Below are positions 32,933 through 41,416 of a stretch of DNA of 64,000 nt, one piece after another. A program made the position numbers and the translations under genes. This DNA is from Glycomyces amatae (GTDB taxonomy: Bacteria; Actinomycetota; Actinomycetes; Mycobacteriales; Micromonosporaceae): positions 393,386 to 457,385 of the forward strand of contig NZ_JAJLQZ010000003.1 of NCBI RefSeq assembly GCF_020991375.1, read 5' to 3'. The notes under the pieces were generated by a model. It was not told where the DNA came from and ran no database searches. It saw only the letters and a program-made list of their open reading frames with translations. Position 1 is the first letter of the stretch. Every line of letters begins with the position of its first letter.

Positions 32933-34705
32933 ATGGCAGTCAACCGCAGAACCCTCCTCGGCGCGTCGGCCGCGGGGGCCGCCGCCGCCCTGGCCGCGTC
33001 CCCGGCCCAGGCGAAGGGGGCCAAGCGCTACTCGTTCACCGTGATGGGCACGACCGACCTGCACGGCAACGTCTTCAACTGGGACTACTTCGGCGACACG
33101 GCCTACAGCGACGCCGAGGGCAACACCCGCGGCATCGCCCGCATCGCCACCCTGGTGAAGGAGGTCCGCGAGGACCGCGGCCGCGGCAACACCCTCCTCA
33201 TCGACGCCGGGGACACGATCCAGGGCACGCCCCTGGCCTACTACTACGCCCGCGTCGACCCCATCGCCGCCGACGCCGGGCCCGTCCACCCCATGGCCCG
33301 GTCGATGAACGAGATCGGCTACGACGCCGCCGCCCTGGGCAACCACGAGTTCAACTACGGGCTCGACACGCTCCGCGAGTTCGAGTCCCAGCTCGAGTTC
33401 CCGCTCCTGGGCGCCAACGTCGTCGACGCCGCGACCGGCCGCCCCGCCTTCCCGCCCTACCACATGGCGCGCCTGCGCACCCCGCGCGGCAAGGACGTCA
33501 AGGTCGCGATCCTGGGCCTGTGCACCCCGGGCGTGACCATCTGGGACAAGGCCTACGTCGAGGGCGTCCTGGAGTTCCCGAGCCTGGAGTCCGAGGCGGC
33601 CTACTGGGTGCCGAAGCTGAAGGAGCAGGGAGCCGACGTCGTCATCGTCTCCGCCCACTCGGGCACCTCCGGGACCTCCGCGTACGACACCTCCACGGGC
33701 CTGGGGATCGAGAACGCCTCCAAGATCGTGGCCGAGACCGTCCCGGGCGTCGACGCGATCCTGGTGGGCCACGCCCACGAGGAGATCCCCGAGACCCGCG
33801 TGACCGGCCCCGACGGGCGCGAGGTGGTCCTGTCCGAACCGCTCTGCTACGGCCAGCGCCTCACCGTGTTCGACTTCGACCTGGTCTTCGAGCGCGGCCG
33901 GTGGCGGGTCGAGTCGGCCGGCGCCTCGGTGCTCAACTCCAACGCCGTCGAGGAGGACGAGCGGATCGTGGAGATCCTCACCGGCGAGCACCAGGAGGTC
34001 GTCGCCTACGTCAACCAGGTCGTCGGCCAGGCGGCGGTGGACCTCGACACGGCCGAGGCCCGCTTCAAGGACGAGCCGATCATCGACCTCATCACCAAGG
34101 TCCAGGAGGACGTGGTGAAGGCGGCGCTGGCGGGCACCGGGCACGCGGACCTGCCGGTGGTCGCGCAGGCCTCGCCGTTCTCGCGGACCTCGCTCATCCC
34201 GGCCGGGGACGTCAGGATCAAGGACCTCTCGAGCCTGTACGTCTACGACAACACCCTGTCCGCGAAGCTCCTGACGGGCGCGCAGCTGCGGGACTACCTC
34301 GAGTACTCGGCGGAGTACTTCGTGCAGACCGCGGCCGGGGCCGAGCTGGACCCCGAGGCGATCACGAACGCGGGCGGGCGCCCGGACTACAACTACGACT
34401 ACGTCTCGGGGCTCGCCTACGAGATCGACATCGCGCAGGCGGCGGGCTCGCGGATCGCGAACCTCACGTACGCGGGGGCCGCGGTGGCGGACGACCAGCG
34501 GTTCGTCCTGGCGGTCAACAACTACCGGGCCAACGGGGGCGGGAACTTCCCGCACGTGGCCGCGGCCGAGGAGCTGTGGAGCGAGTCGACCGAGATCCGC
34601 ACCCGGATCATCGAGTGGGTGACCGCCCAGGGCGCGCTCGACCCGGCCGAGTTCGCGTCGGTGGACTGGCTCCTGACCCGCGAGGGCGCGCCGGTCTTCG
34701 CGTAG
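32933..34705 (+). CDS. secreted 5'-nucleotidase/2',3'-cyclic phosphodiesterase family enzyme
   Basis: A 590-residue exported metallophosphatase. The N-terminal NRRTLLGASAAGAAAALAAS is a twin-arginine-type signal (cleavage near AQA, residue 23). The calcineurin-like domain shows GTTDLHGNVFNW, LLIDAGDTIQGTP, LGNHEFNYG, SAHSG and GHAHEEIP, the full set of metal ligands. The C-terminal 5_nucleotid_C domain (about residues 350-560) includes QASPFSRTSLIPAGDVRIKD. It would release phosphate from extracellular nucleotides. An AAGGAG ribosome site precedes the ATG, and the PHO box upstream fits a phosphate-scavenging role. Confidence 0.92.
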   Translation: MAVNRRTLLGASAAGAAAALAASPAQAKGAKRYSFTVMGTTDLHGNVFNWDYFGDTAYSDAEGNTRGIARIATLVKEVREDRGRGNTLLIDAGDTIQGTPLAYYYARVDPIAADAGPVHPMARSMNEIGYDAAALGNHEFNYGLDTLREFESQLEFPLLGANVVDAATGRPAFPPYHMARLRTPRGKDVKVAILGLCTPGVTIWDKAYVEGVLEFPSLESEAAYWVPKLKEQGADVVIVSAHSGTSGTSAYDTSTGLGIENASKIVAETVPGVDAILVGHAHEEIPETRVTGPDGREVVLSEPLCYGQRLTVFDFDLVFERGRWRVESAGASVLNSNAVEEDERIVEILTGEHQEVVAYVNQVVGQAAVDLDTAEARFKDEPIIDLITKVQEDVVKAALAGTGHADLPVVAQASPFSRTSLIPAGDVRIKDLSSLYVYDNTLSAKLLTGAQLRDYLEYSAEYFVQTAAGAELDPEAITNAGGRPDYNYDYVSGLAYEIDIAQAAGSRIANLTYAGAAVADDQRFVLAVNNYRANGGGNFPHVAAAEELWSESTEIRTRIIEWVTAQGALDPAEFASVDWLLTREGAPVFA

Positions 34706-34711
34706 GCGCGC

Positions 34712-34743
34712 GCGGCGCCGCGGCCGGGCGGCCGCGGCGCCGC
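34712..34743 (+). terminator. terminator hairpin after 5'-nucleotidase gene
   Basis: A 14-base perfect stem with a GGGC loop, beginning 7 bases after the stop codon. It is followed by GC-rich sequence rather than a T-run. Confidence 0.75.
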
Positions 34744-34847
34744 CGGGTCCTGTCCGCGCCCGCGGCGGCCGTGGCAGTATTGCCCCTACCAGGCGGGCTT
34801 ACCGCCCGGCTAGTGACAGGACCCCGTCGACACGCCCAGGAGCGCAT

Positions 34848-36038
34848 ATGGACTTTCGGGAAGAAGCCGCCGCCATCGCAGGCGAGTTGATCGCGCTGCG
34901 CCGCGAGCTCCACAAGATCCCCGAGATCGGCCTCGACCTGCCCCGGACGCAGGCGGCCGTGCTGGCGGCCCTCGAAGGGCTGCCCCTCGAGATCACCCTC
35001 GGGCAGAGCTCAACGGCCGTCACCGCCGTCCTGCGCGGCGGCCGGCCGGGCCCGGCGGTGCTGCTGCGCGGCGACATGGACGCCCTGCCGGTGACCGAGG
35101 AGTCGGGCGTCGACTTCACCTCCGAGCACGAGGGCACGATGCACGCGTGCGGGCACGACCTGCACACCGCCGGCCTCGTGGGCGCCGCGAAGCTGCTCGC
35201 GGCGCACCGGGACGAGCTCGCCGGGGACGTGGTGTTCATGTTCCAGCCGGGCGAGGAGGGCTGGGACGGCGCCGGGCACATGATCGCCGAGGGCGTGCTC
35301 GAGGCGGCCGGGCGGCGGGTCGACGCGGCCTACGGCCTGCACGTCATCTCCGACATGGTGCCGCGCGGGGTGTTCACCACCCGCCCGGGGCCCATGATGG
35401 CGGCCTCGTCGGGGCTGTTCGTGACCGTGGTCGGCAAGGGCGGGCACGGCTCGCGCCCGCAGACCACCCTGGACCCGATCCCGGTCGCCGCCGAGATCGT
35501 CACCGCCCTCCAGACGCTCATCACGCGCCGCTTCAGCGTGTTCGAGCCGATCGTGATCACGGTGGGCACCTTCCACGCCGGGACGCGGCACAACATCATC
35601 CCCGACACCGCGACGTTCGAGGCGACGGTGCGCACCTTCTCGGAGGAGGCGCTCGCGCAGGTCGAGAAGGAGTCGGTCGCGCTCGTCGAGGGCATCGCGG
35701 CCGCGCACGGCCTGACCGCCGAGGTCCGGTTCGAGCGCGAGTACCCCGCGACGGTGAACGACGCGGACGAGGCGGCGTTCGTGGCCGACACCGTGAAGGA
35801 CCTGTTCGGCGAGGGCCGGTACGCCGAGATGCCCGAGCCGATCATGGGCTCGGAGGACTTCTCGCGGGTGCTGGAGGCGGTGCCGGGCAGCTACATGTTC
35901 TACGGCGCCACCGTCAAGGACGACCCGGCCGAGGGGGCCTCGAACCACTCCCCGCGGGCCGCGTTCGACGACTCGGTGCTCGCCGACGGCGCGGCGCTCC
36001 TCGCGGAGCTGGCGGTCCGCCGCATGGACCGCGGCTAG
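34848..36038 (+). CDS. M20D-family amidohydrolase (aminoacylase/hippurate hydrolase-like)
   Basis: A 396-residue zinc-dependent amidohydrolase. Metal ligands follow the M20D pattern: MHACGHDLHTAGLVGAAKLL (Cys and His, about residues 99-118), the acidic pair in QPGEEGWDGAGHMI, His in AYGLHVISDMVPRGVFTTRP, and the C-terminal ASNHSPRAAFDDSVLADGAA. The lid/dimerisation domain (about 187-300) has KGGHGSRPQTTLDPIPVA. Substrates are N-acyl amino acids, hippurate, IAA-conjugates or N-acetyl-diaminopimelate; which applies is unknown. The gene stands alone between two terminator hairpins. Confidence 0.9.
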   Translation: MDFREEAAAIAGELIALRRELHKIPEIGLDLPRTQAAVLAALEGLPLEITLGQSSTAVTAVLRGGRPGPAVLLRGDMDALPVTEESGVDFTSEHEGTMHACGHDLHTAGLVGAAKLLAAHRDELAGDVVFMFQPGEEGWDGAGHMIAEGVLEAAGRRVDAAYGLHVISDMVPRGVFTTRPGPMMAASSGLFVTVVGKGGHGSRPQTTLDPIPVAAEIVTALQTLITRRFSVFEPIVITVGTFHAGTRHNIIPDTATFEATVRTFSEEALAQVEKESVALVEGIAAAHGLTAEVRFEREYPATVNDADEAAFVADTVKDLFGEGRYAEMPEPIMGSEDFSRVLEAVPGSYMFYGATVKDDPAEGASNHSPRAAFDDSVLADGAALLAELAVRRMDRG

Positions 36039-36050
36039 ACGGACACGGGG

Positions 36051-36080
36051 CGAGGGGGAGGCCGGCCGGCCTCCCCCTCG
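36051..36080. terminator. bidirectional terminator palindrome
   Basis: A 30-base perfect palindrome (CGAGGGGGAGGCCGG and its complement) midway between the convergent amidohydrolase and gluconate permease genes. It can serve both strands. Confidence 0.8.
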
Positions 36081-36094
36081 TCGTCTCCCGCGGG

Positions 36095-37489
36095 TCAGCC
36101 CGCGGCCGCGGCGACCGCGTAGACCGCGCAGGCCAGGCCGAAGCCCATGAGGCCGATGGTGGTCTCCATGACCGTCCAGGTCCGCAGCGTGGTCTTGACG
36201 TCCATGCCGAGGAAGCGGCCGACCAGCCAGAACCCGGAGTCGTTCACGTGGCTGATCATGACCGAGCCGGCCGCGAGGGCGAGCACGAGCGCGGCCAGCT
36301 GAACCGCGTTGTAGTCGCCGCCGGCGACGACCGGCTGGACCAGCCCGGCCGCGGCCGTCAGGGCGACGGTGGCCGAGCCCTGGGCGACGCGCAGCGCGGT
36401 CGCGATGAGGAATGCCGCCACGATGACCGGCAGTCCGATCCCCGAGAGGGCGTCGGAGAGGGCCTCGCCGATGCCGCTGGTGCGCAGCACGCCGCCGAAC
36501 ATGCCGCCCGCGCCGGTGACGAGGATGATCGCGCACACCGGGCCGAGCGCCTTGTCGAGCAGGTCCTCGATCCAGTCGCGGGTGCGCCCGCGGCGCACGC
36601 CGAGCACGTAGCTGGCGACGAACACGGTGATGAGCAGCGCGATCGGGGTCGCGCCGACGGCGCGGGCCACGTTGAACCAGGTCGCGTCCGCGTCGACCCA
36701 GCCCGCTTCGCCGGCGGTGTTGAGGCCGGTGTCGAGGAAGATGAGCACGAGCGGGAGCAGCAGCAGCGCGATGACGGTGCGGGCGCGGGGCGGGTTCTCG
36801 GGGTCCTCGGCCTGCGGGCCGCCCGAGAGGACGTCGGGGACGGGCAGTTCGATGCGGCGGCCGATCCACAGCCCGTACAGGTAGCTGGTGACGTACCAGG
36901 TGGGGACGGCGATGAGGAGGCCGAGGGCGACCACGAGGCCGACATCGGCGCCGAGCAGGGTGCTGGCGGCGACGGGGCCGGGGTGCGGGGGCACGTAGAT
37001 GTGCATGACCGAGAACGCCCCCGCCGCGGGCAGGGCGTACTTGAGGACGCCGCCGCCCAGGCGGCGCGCGACCGCGAAGATGATCGGCAGCATGACGACC
37101 AGGCCCGCGTCGAAGAAGATCGGGAAGCCGAAGATCAGCGAGGCCACGCCGAGGGCGAGCGGCGCGCGCCGCTCGCCGAACCTGGCGATGAGCATGTCCG
37201 TCAGGGCCTTGGCGCCGCCGGAGACCTCGACGAGGCGTCCGAGCATGGCGCCGAGGCCCACCAGGAGCGCGACGCTCGCGAGGGTGGTGCCGAACCCGGC
37301 GGTGAGGGTCGGGATGAGGTACTGGGCGGGGATGCCGGTGGCGAACGCGGTGAGCACCGAGACGGTGATCAGGGCGAGGAAGGCGTGGACGCGCAGCCAG
37401 ATGATGAGGACCAGCAGGAGCGCGACGGCTCCCGCGGCTATCCCCAGGAGCGGTCCCGCTCCCAGGGTCTGGGTCCAGTCCATTTCCAT
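36095..37489 (-). CDS. gntP: GntP-family gluconate:proton symporter
   Basis: A 464-residue membrane protein with about 12-14 helices, normal for the GntP family. Family-like segments include AGFGTTLASVALLVGLGAML (about residues 63-82), HIYVPPHPGPVAASTLLGAD (about 159-178) and AAGSVMISHVNDSGFWLVGR (about 410-429). With the gluconokinase gene upstream and the divergent GntR-type regulator it forms a gluconate uptake and phosphorylation operon. The ATG at 37489 has an AAGGAG ribosome site 8 bases upstream. Confidence 0.92.
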   Translation of the reverse strand: MEMDWTQTLGAGPLLGIAAGAVALLLVLIIWLRVHAFLALITVSVLTAFATGIPAQYLIPTLTAGFGTTLASVALLVGLGAMLGRLVEVSGGAKALTDMLIARFGERRAPLALGVASLIFGFPIFFDAGLVVMLPIIFAVARRLGGGVLKYALPAAGAFSVMHIYVPPHPGPVAASTLLGADVGLVVALGLLIAVPTWYVTSYLYGLWIGRRIELPVPDVLSGGPQAEDPENPPRARTVIALLLLPLVLIFLDTGLNTAGEAGWVDADATWFNVARAVGATPIALLITVFVASYVLGVRRGRTRDWIEDLLDKALGPVCAIILVTGAGGMFGGVLRTSGIGEALSDALSGIGLPVIVAAFLIATALRVAQGSATVALTAAAGLVQPVVAGGDYNAVQLAALVLALAAGSVMISHVNDSGFWLVGRFLGMDVKTTLRTWTVMETTIGLMGFGLACAVYAVAAAAG

Positions 37490-37568
37490 GTGTGCAAGCT
37501 CCTTTGCTTATCCGGGGGAATGGGGGTGACGCCGTTCGGTTGGAACAGAGGGGAACGGGGCGATGCCG

Positions 37569-38084
37569 TCAGTCGGGGACGGGGGCGTCGAGGGCGGCGA
37601 TGACCGCGTTCGTGATCTCCTCGGGGGTGGCGGTGACCTCGACGGCGATGCCGTCCTCGTCCTCGCCGAGCGGTTCGAGGTCGGCGAACTGCGAGTCGAG
37701 CAGGCTGGGGGGCATGAAGTGCCCGGAGCGGCCCGAGAGGCGCCCGGCGATGAGCTCGCGGCTGCCGGCCAGGTGCACGAAGAGGACCCGGGTCTCGGCC
37801 TCGCGCAGCAGGTCGCGGTAGGCGCGTTTGAGGGCCGAGCAGGTGACCACGGTCGACTGGCCGGAGGCGGCGCGCTCGCCGATCCAGTCGCGCAGGCGCC
37901 GCAGCCACGGTCCGCGGTCGGCGTCGGTGAGGGGGACGCCGGACTCCATCTTGGCGATGTTGGACTCGGGGTGGAACTCGTCGGCCTCGGCCATGGGCCA
38001 GTCGAGGTGGTCGGCGAGCAGCGCCGCGATCGTGCTCTTGCCCGAACCCGAGACTCCCATGACCACCAGGCAGGTCGTCGGCAT
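37569..38084 (-). CDS. gntK: gluconokinase
   Basis: A 171-residue kinase of the GntK family, which phosphorylates D-gluconate to 6-phosphogluconate. Walker A is GVSGSGKST (about residues 9-17), followed by MAEADEFHPESNIAKMESGV and PLTDADRGPWLRRLRDWIGE, both diagnostic of gluconokinase. The ending ISGRSGHFMPPSLLDSQF-type segment (here LSGRSGHFMPPSLLDSQF) is also conserved. It has a GAGGAGG-like ribosome site and precedes gntP by 79 bases on the same strand. Confidence 0.94.
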   Translation of the reverse strand: MPTTCLVVMGVSGSGKSTIAALLADHLDWPMAEADEFHPESNIAKMESGVPLTDADRGPWLRRLRDWIGERAASGQSTVVTCSALKRAYRDLLREAETRVLFVHLAGSRELIAGRLSGRSGHFMPPSLLDSQFADLEPLGEDEDGIAVEVTATPEEITNAVIAALDAPVPD

Positions 38085-38100
38085 GGCCCCTCCTCATTGA

Positions 38101-38134
38101 AAGGTAGTATCTTTTCCGGGGAAAGGTAACACCA
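38101..38134. promoter_or_regulatory. two GntR-type operators between gntK and the regulator gene
   Basis: AAGGT-AGT-ATCTT (38101-38113) and AGGT-AAC-ACCA (38124-38134) are two GGT-N3-A(C/T)C dyads set about 22 bases apart in the 91-base divergent gap. They fit the short operators of FCD-type GntR regulators, and the spacing equals two helical turns. Confidence 0.55.
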
Positions 38135-38175
38135 TTCGAAACGCGGTGCAACCCGACCCCGGATAGGATTCCCCC

Positions 38176-38883
38176 ATGGGCGACAGGCGCAACCACACCG
38201 GCACGGGACTCCACGAACCCGTGCTGGAGAAACTCGGCATGGAGATCGCCTCCGGCGAGCTGCCCGCCGGGCACGTCCTCACCCTCGAGGGGATCCAGGA
38301 GCGCTTCGCCGTCTCCCGCACCGTCGCCCGCGAGGCCATGCGCGTCCTGGAGTCCAAGGGCCTGGTGCGGTCCCGCCGGCGCGTCGGCATCACCGTGCGC
38401 CCCATCGAGGCGTGGAACGTCTTCGACCCCAGGGTCATCTGGTGGCGGCTGTCGGGGACCGGCTACGGCGCCCAGCTGCGCACCCTCACCGAGCTGCGGA
38501 TCGCGGTCGAGCCCCTCGCCGCCGGAGCGGCGGCCCGGGCCGCCACGCACGCGCAGCGCTCGCGCATCGTCGAGCTCGCCGCGGTCCTGCGCCGCCTCGG
38601 CGAGGCCGGGGAGCTCACCGAGTTCATGGAGCGCGACGTCGAGTTCCACACGCTCCTGTTGCAGGCCAGCGGGAACGAGATGTTCGGCGCCCTCGCCGAC
38701 GCCGTGGCCGCGGTCCTCCAGGGCCGCACCCAGCTCGGACTCATGCCCCACAAGCCGGTGCCCGAGGCGCTCGACCTGCACGAGACGGTCGCGCAGGCCG
38801 TGGCCGCCGGGCGGTCGGCCGACGCCGAGCGCGCCATGGGCGAGCTGCTGACCGAGGTGCGGGGCGCAATGCTGCCGAACTAG
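38176..38883 (+). CDS. GntR/FadR (FCD-domain) transcriptional regulator of gluconate genes
   Basis: A 235-residue regulator. The winged helix-turn-helix (LTLEGIQERFAVSRTVAREA, about residues 36-55, then MRVLESKGLVRSRRRVGITV) is followed by an FCD effector domain (about 95-230) with the metal-site helices ELRIAVEPLAAGAAARAATH and MERDVEFHTLLLQASGNEMF. It is divergent from gntK-gntP and most likely represses them until gluconate or 6-phosphogluconate binds. Two operator-like dyads lie in the shared promoter. Its 3' end runs into two inverted repeats. Confidence 0.9.
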   Translation: MGDRRNHTGTGLHEPVLEKLGMEIASGELPAGHVLTLEGIQERFAVSRTVAREAMRVLESKGLVRSRRRVGITVRPIEAWNVFDPRVIWWRLSGTGYGAQLRTLTELRIAVEPLAAGAAARAATHAQRSRIVELAAVLRRLGEAGELTEFMERDVEFHTLLLQASGNEMFGALADAVAAVLQGRTQLGLMPHKPVPEALDLHETVAQAVAAGRSADAERAMGELLTEVRGAMLPN

Positions 38884-38894
38884 GTTTCAAACCT
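38882..38894 (+). terminator. inverted repeat overlapping the regulator stop codon
   Basis: AGGTTT-C-AAACCT, a perfect 6-base inverted repeat starting within the TAG stop. With the second repeat at 38901-38915 it may form the transcription end of the GntR-type gene. Confidence 0.4.
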
Positions 38895-38900
38895 CCGAAT

Positions 38901-38915
38901 AGGGGTAATACCCCT
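38901..38915 (+). terminator. inverted repeat downstream of the GntR-type gene
   Basis: AGGGGT-AAT-ACCCCT, a perfect short hairpin 18 bases after the stop codon. It is a likely terminator or protein site. Confidence 0.4.
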
Positions 38916-39287
38916 CACGCCGGATGCGAACGCGCATCGGTGACAGGTCCGCCCCGAGAAGACATCGGCACCCCTCTCCGGCGACGGGACGATCCCCGCC
39001 CGCCGCGACGGTACGGCAACCGATGCAACGGTAAGGAGCCTTCACTGCGCCTAGTAGTCGGCGATGCATGCTTTTCCACCACCAGGGCGGGCCGGGCCGG
39101 CCGCATTCGCGGTGAAACCGCGCATCCGGCGCACCGCCGCGCCCCGTTCACGGCGGGAGCGTATTTGTACGGCGACACGGCGTTTCTCCTGGTCTGACCA
39201 GAGAAGTACACGCTGTAACCGATTAGCATGTGCCACAACACCACCACGGCTCACAAGGCCGCGACACCATTGCAGATCGGATCAGCC
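38916..39287. other. 372-base intergenic stretch, promoter region of the orphan gene
   Basis: No convincing gene; open frames on both strands lack codon bias. The only clear signal is the 13-base dyad at 39189-39201, and AT content rises toward the orphan gene. Confidence 0.6.
39189..39201. promoter_or_regulatory. CTGGTC-T-GACCAG operator-like dyad
   Basis: A perfect 13-base dyad matching the TNGTNNNACNA pattern bound by FadR/LldR-type GntR proteins. It lies upstream of the orphan gene and 306 bases after the GntR/FadR-type regulator gene, so it may be another target of that regulator. Confidence 0.5.
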
Positions 39288-40313
39288 ATGCACGGATTCG
39301 GACCAGTGCGACTGCCGCACTACGATGGTCGGGCCGCAGGCCCGCATTCGCTCCTCGCCGACGTCGCCGCCTGGGTCGGCTCCGAGCCGATCCGCCGCCT
39401 CCTCGAACCCCACGGCGGGGCCCTGCCCGGCACCGGCACCGCCGACGACCTGGCCTACCTGGAGGCCTTCTCGGCCGTCCACTGGGACTTCCGGGCCGGA
39501 CGCGAGCGGCACGAGACCGCCCCGGCCCCGCTCGGCCCCGAGCAGGAGCGCCTCGTCGCCGACGCCGCGATCGCCCTCGGCCTCGGCGCGGACGCGAAGC
39601 CCTACCGCAGGCACTACACGCACGTCCTCGTCCTCGGCGGACTCGTCGCCTCCTGCCTGTTCCGCACCCGCTTCGCCGCCGAGCTCCTTTCCGACGGCGT
39701 CACCGCCGACAACGTCACCGGCGTGGGCGGCTTCCGCCGCCTCGGCGACGCCGACCTGGAGGCGGCCGCCGTGAGCGGCCTCCCCCACCACGGGTTCGAA
39801 GTGGACGCCATCGAGGCGAGCCTCAAGCGCGCCTTCGACCTCCGCGGCGAGCCGCGCGTGGACGAGGGCGGCGACCCGCGCACCGCGCCGGGCCGGGCCT
39901 GGAAGGTCGCGACCTACGAGGCCGGGCCCATGACCGTCCGGGCCGTGGCCGCGCCCTCCTCCCGGCCGGACCGCCGCCGGGCCGACACGGTGGACACCTG
40001 CCGCTTCTGGGCCGACGAGGTGGTCGACCTCGCGCCGGGCGACAGCGTCCTGGTCGTGACCTCCTCGCCGTACACGGCCTTCCAGCACTGCGACGCCATC
40101 GCCCACATGGGACTGCCCTACGGGTGCGCCGTGGACACCGTCGGCGTCGACCCCGCCGCGCTCCTCGAACCGCACCTCCGCAAGCCCCACACCGCCAGCG
40201 GCTACCTCCAGGAGGTGCGCTCGGCCGTCAGGTCCATGCAGCGCCTCTACGACGCCGCCTACGCCGCCGCGCGGGGCTCCGGGATGAAGGCCCGCTCGGC
40301 CGCGGCCCGGTAA
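39288..40313 (+). CDS. hypothetical protein with YdcF/DUF218-like features
   Basis: A 341-residue soluble protein I cannot assign firmly. [20 protein letters not shown] (about residues 106-125), [20 protein letters not shown], and the following [20 protein letters not shown] recall the order of motifs in the DUF218/YdcF fold (VLGG; N/DTxxxxxF; VTSxxH-like), but glycines and histidines differ. The start is unsure: ATG 39288 is used, while ATG 39228 would add 20 residues; neither has a good ribosome site. A GntR-type dyad lies upstream. No operon partner: the polyester hydrolase begins 122 bases later with its own ribosome site. Confidence 0.6.
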   Translation: MHGFGPVRLPHYDGRAAGPHSLLADVAAWVGSEPIRRLLEPHGGALPGTGTADDLAYLEAFSAVHWDFRAGRERHETAPAPLGPEQERLVADAAIALGLGADAKPYRRHYTHVLVLGGLVASCLFRTRFAAELLSDGVTADNVTGVGGFRRLGDADLEAAAVSGLPHHGFEVDAIEASLKRAFDLRGEPRVDEGGDPRTAPGRAWKVATYEAGPMTVRAVAAPSSRPDRRRADTVDTCRFWADEVVDLAPGDSVLVVTSSPYTAFQHCDAIAHMGLPYGCAVDTVGVDPAALLEPHLRKPHTASGYLQEVRSAVRSMQRLYDAAYAAARGSGMKARSAAAR

Positions 40314-40435
40314 AGGGCACCGGTAGTACGTCACGCACCGCCCCGCGAGGACCGGTGATTTCACCGATGCGCGCACGGCCACCGCCAGGACATATTTACG
40401 TCCATCACTTGATGCTCGCTTCAAGGAGGACGCAC

Positions 40436-41323
40436 ATGCACGCAACGACCAGACACCGGCGCCACCTCGCCGCCGCCTTCCTCGCCGCGCTCCTGGCCGC
40501 GGTGGTCGGCTTCGGCACCGTGAACGCCCCGGGCGCGGCCGCCCAGGACAACCCGTACGAGCGCGGCCCCGACCCCACCGAGTCCAGCATCGAGGCGCTC
40601 CGGGGCCACTACTCGGTGTCGAGCACGAGCGTCTCCTCGCTCGTGATCGGCTTCGGCGGCGGCACCATCTACTACCCGAGCACCACCGCGGACGGCGACT
40701 TCGGCGCCGTCGTGATCTCGCCCGGGTTCACCGCCTACGAGTCCTCGATCGCCTGGCTCGGCCCCCGGCTCGCCTCGCAGGGCTTCGTCGTCTTCACCAT
40801 CGACACCAACACCACCCTCGACCAGCCCGGCCAGCGCGCCGACCAGCTCCAGGCCGCGCTCGACTACCTCACCGAGCGCAGCGACGTGCGCGGCCGCGTC
40901 GACGCCGACCGCCTCGCCGTCATGGGCCACTCCATGGGCGGCGGCGGGTCCCTCGAGGCCGCCCGGGAGAACCCCGACATCCAGGCCAGCATCCCGCTGA
41001 CCCCCTGGCACACCACCAAGTCCTGGACCTCCCTGTCCACCCCGACCCTCATCTTCGGCGCCGAGAACGACTCGATCGCCCCGGTCGCCACCCACTCCGT
41101 GCCGTTCTACAACTCGATCCCCACTTCGGCCGAGAAGATGTACATCGAGCTCAACGGCGCCTCGCACTTCGCGCCCAACACCTCGAACACGACCATCGCG
41201 AAGTACTCGATCTCGTGGCTGAAGCGCTTCGTGGACGACGACACCCGCTACGACCAGTTCCTCTGCCCGCTGCCCAACGGCAGTGCGGTCGAGGAGTCGC
41301 GCGGCACCTGCCCGCTCGGCTAG
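40436..41323 (+). CDS. secreted polyester hydrolase (cutinase/PETase-like alpha/beta hydrolase)
   Basis: A 295-residue exported enzyme very like Thermobifida-type cutinases and PET hydrolases. The signal peptide ends near AAAQD (about residue 37), and the mature start [19 protein letters not shown] is the family N-terminus. Catalytic residues are Ser166 in GHSMGG, Asp212 in GAENDSIAP and His244 in GASHFAP. Aromatic-cleft residues are Phe98 in SPGFTAY (Tyr in TfCut2 and IsPETase) and Trp191 in TPWHTTKSW. Cys277 and Cys292 form the C-terminal disulfide; the extra active-site disulfide of IsPETase is absent. An AAGGAGGA ribosome site precedes the ATG, and a strong terminator follows. The natural substrate is probably cutin or suberin. 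Confidence 0.95.
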   Translation: MHATTRHRRHLAAAFLAALLAAVVGFGTVNAPGAAAQDNPYERGPDPTESSIEALRGHYSVSSTSVSSLVIGFGGGTIYYPSTTADGDFGAVVISPGFTAYESSIAWLGPRLASQGFVVFTIDTNTTLDQPGQRADQLQAALDYLTERSDVRGRVDADRLAVMGHSMGGGGSLEAARENPDIQASIPLTPWHTTKSWTSLSTPTLIFGAENDSIAPVATHSVPFYNSIPTSAEKMYIELNGASHFAPNTSNTTIAKYSISWLKRFVDDDTRYDQFLCPLPNGSAVEESRGTCPLG

Positions 41324-41333
41324 CGACCGCGGG

Positions 41334-41365
41334 AAACGGGCGGCGGCCGAAGCCGCCGCCCGTTT
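41334..41365 (+). terminator. rho-independent terminator of the polyester hydrolase gene
   Basis: A 14-base perfect stem (AAACGGGCGGCGGC and its complement) closed by a CGAA loop, starting 11 bases after the stop and running into TTTTCT. It is the best intrinsic terminator in the window. Confidence 0.9.
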
Positions 41366-41384
41366 TCTCGCGCTCAACCCTTTT

Positions 41385-41402
41385 AAACCGACCGGTCGGT
41401 TT
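41385..41402. promoter_or_regulatory. 18-base perfect palindrome in the LuxR-type gene promoter
   Basis: AAACCGACCGGTCGGTTT lies between the hydrolase terminator and the LuxR-type start, directly before a likely -10 (TACGAT, 41405-41410). Its form is that of TetR-family operators; no TetR gene is in the window. Confidence 0.65.
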
Positions 41403-41416
41403 TGTACGATGGACGG

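Noticed and set aside
38887..39254. Several short frames downstream of the GntR-type gene
   Set aside because: They overlap one another on opposite strands, have mixed third-position composition and no ribosome sites. The region is better seen as intergenic.
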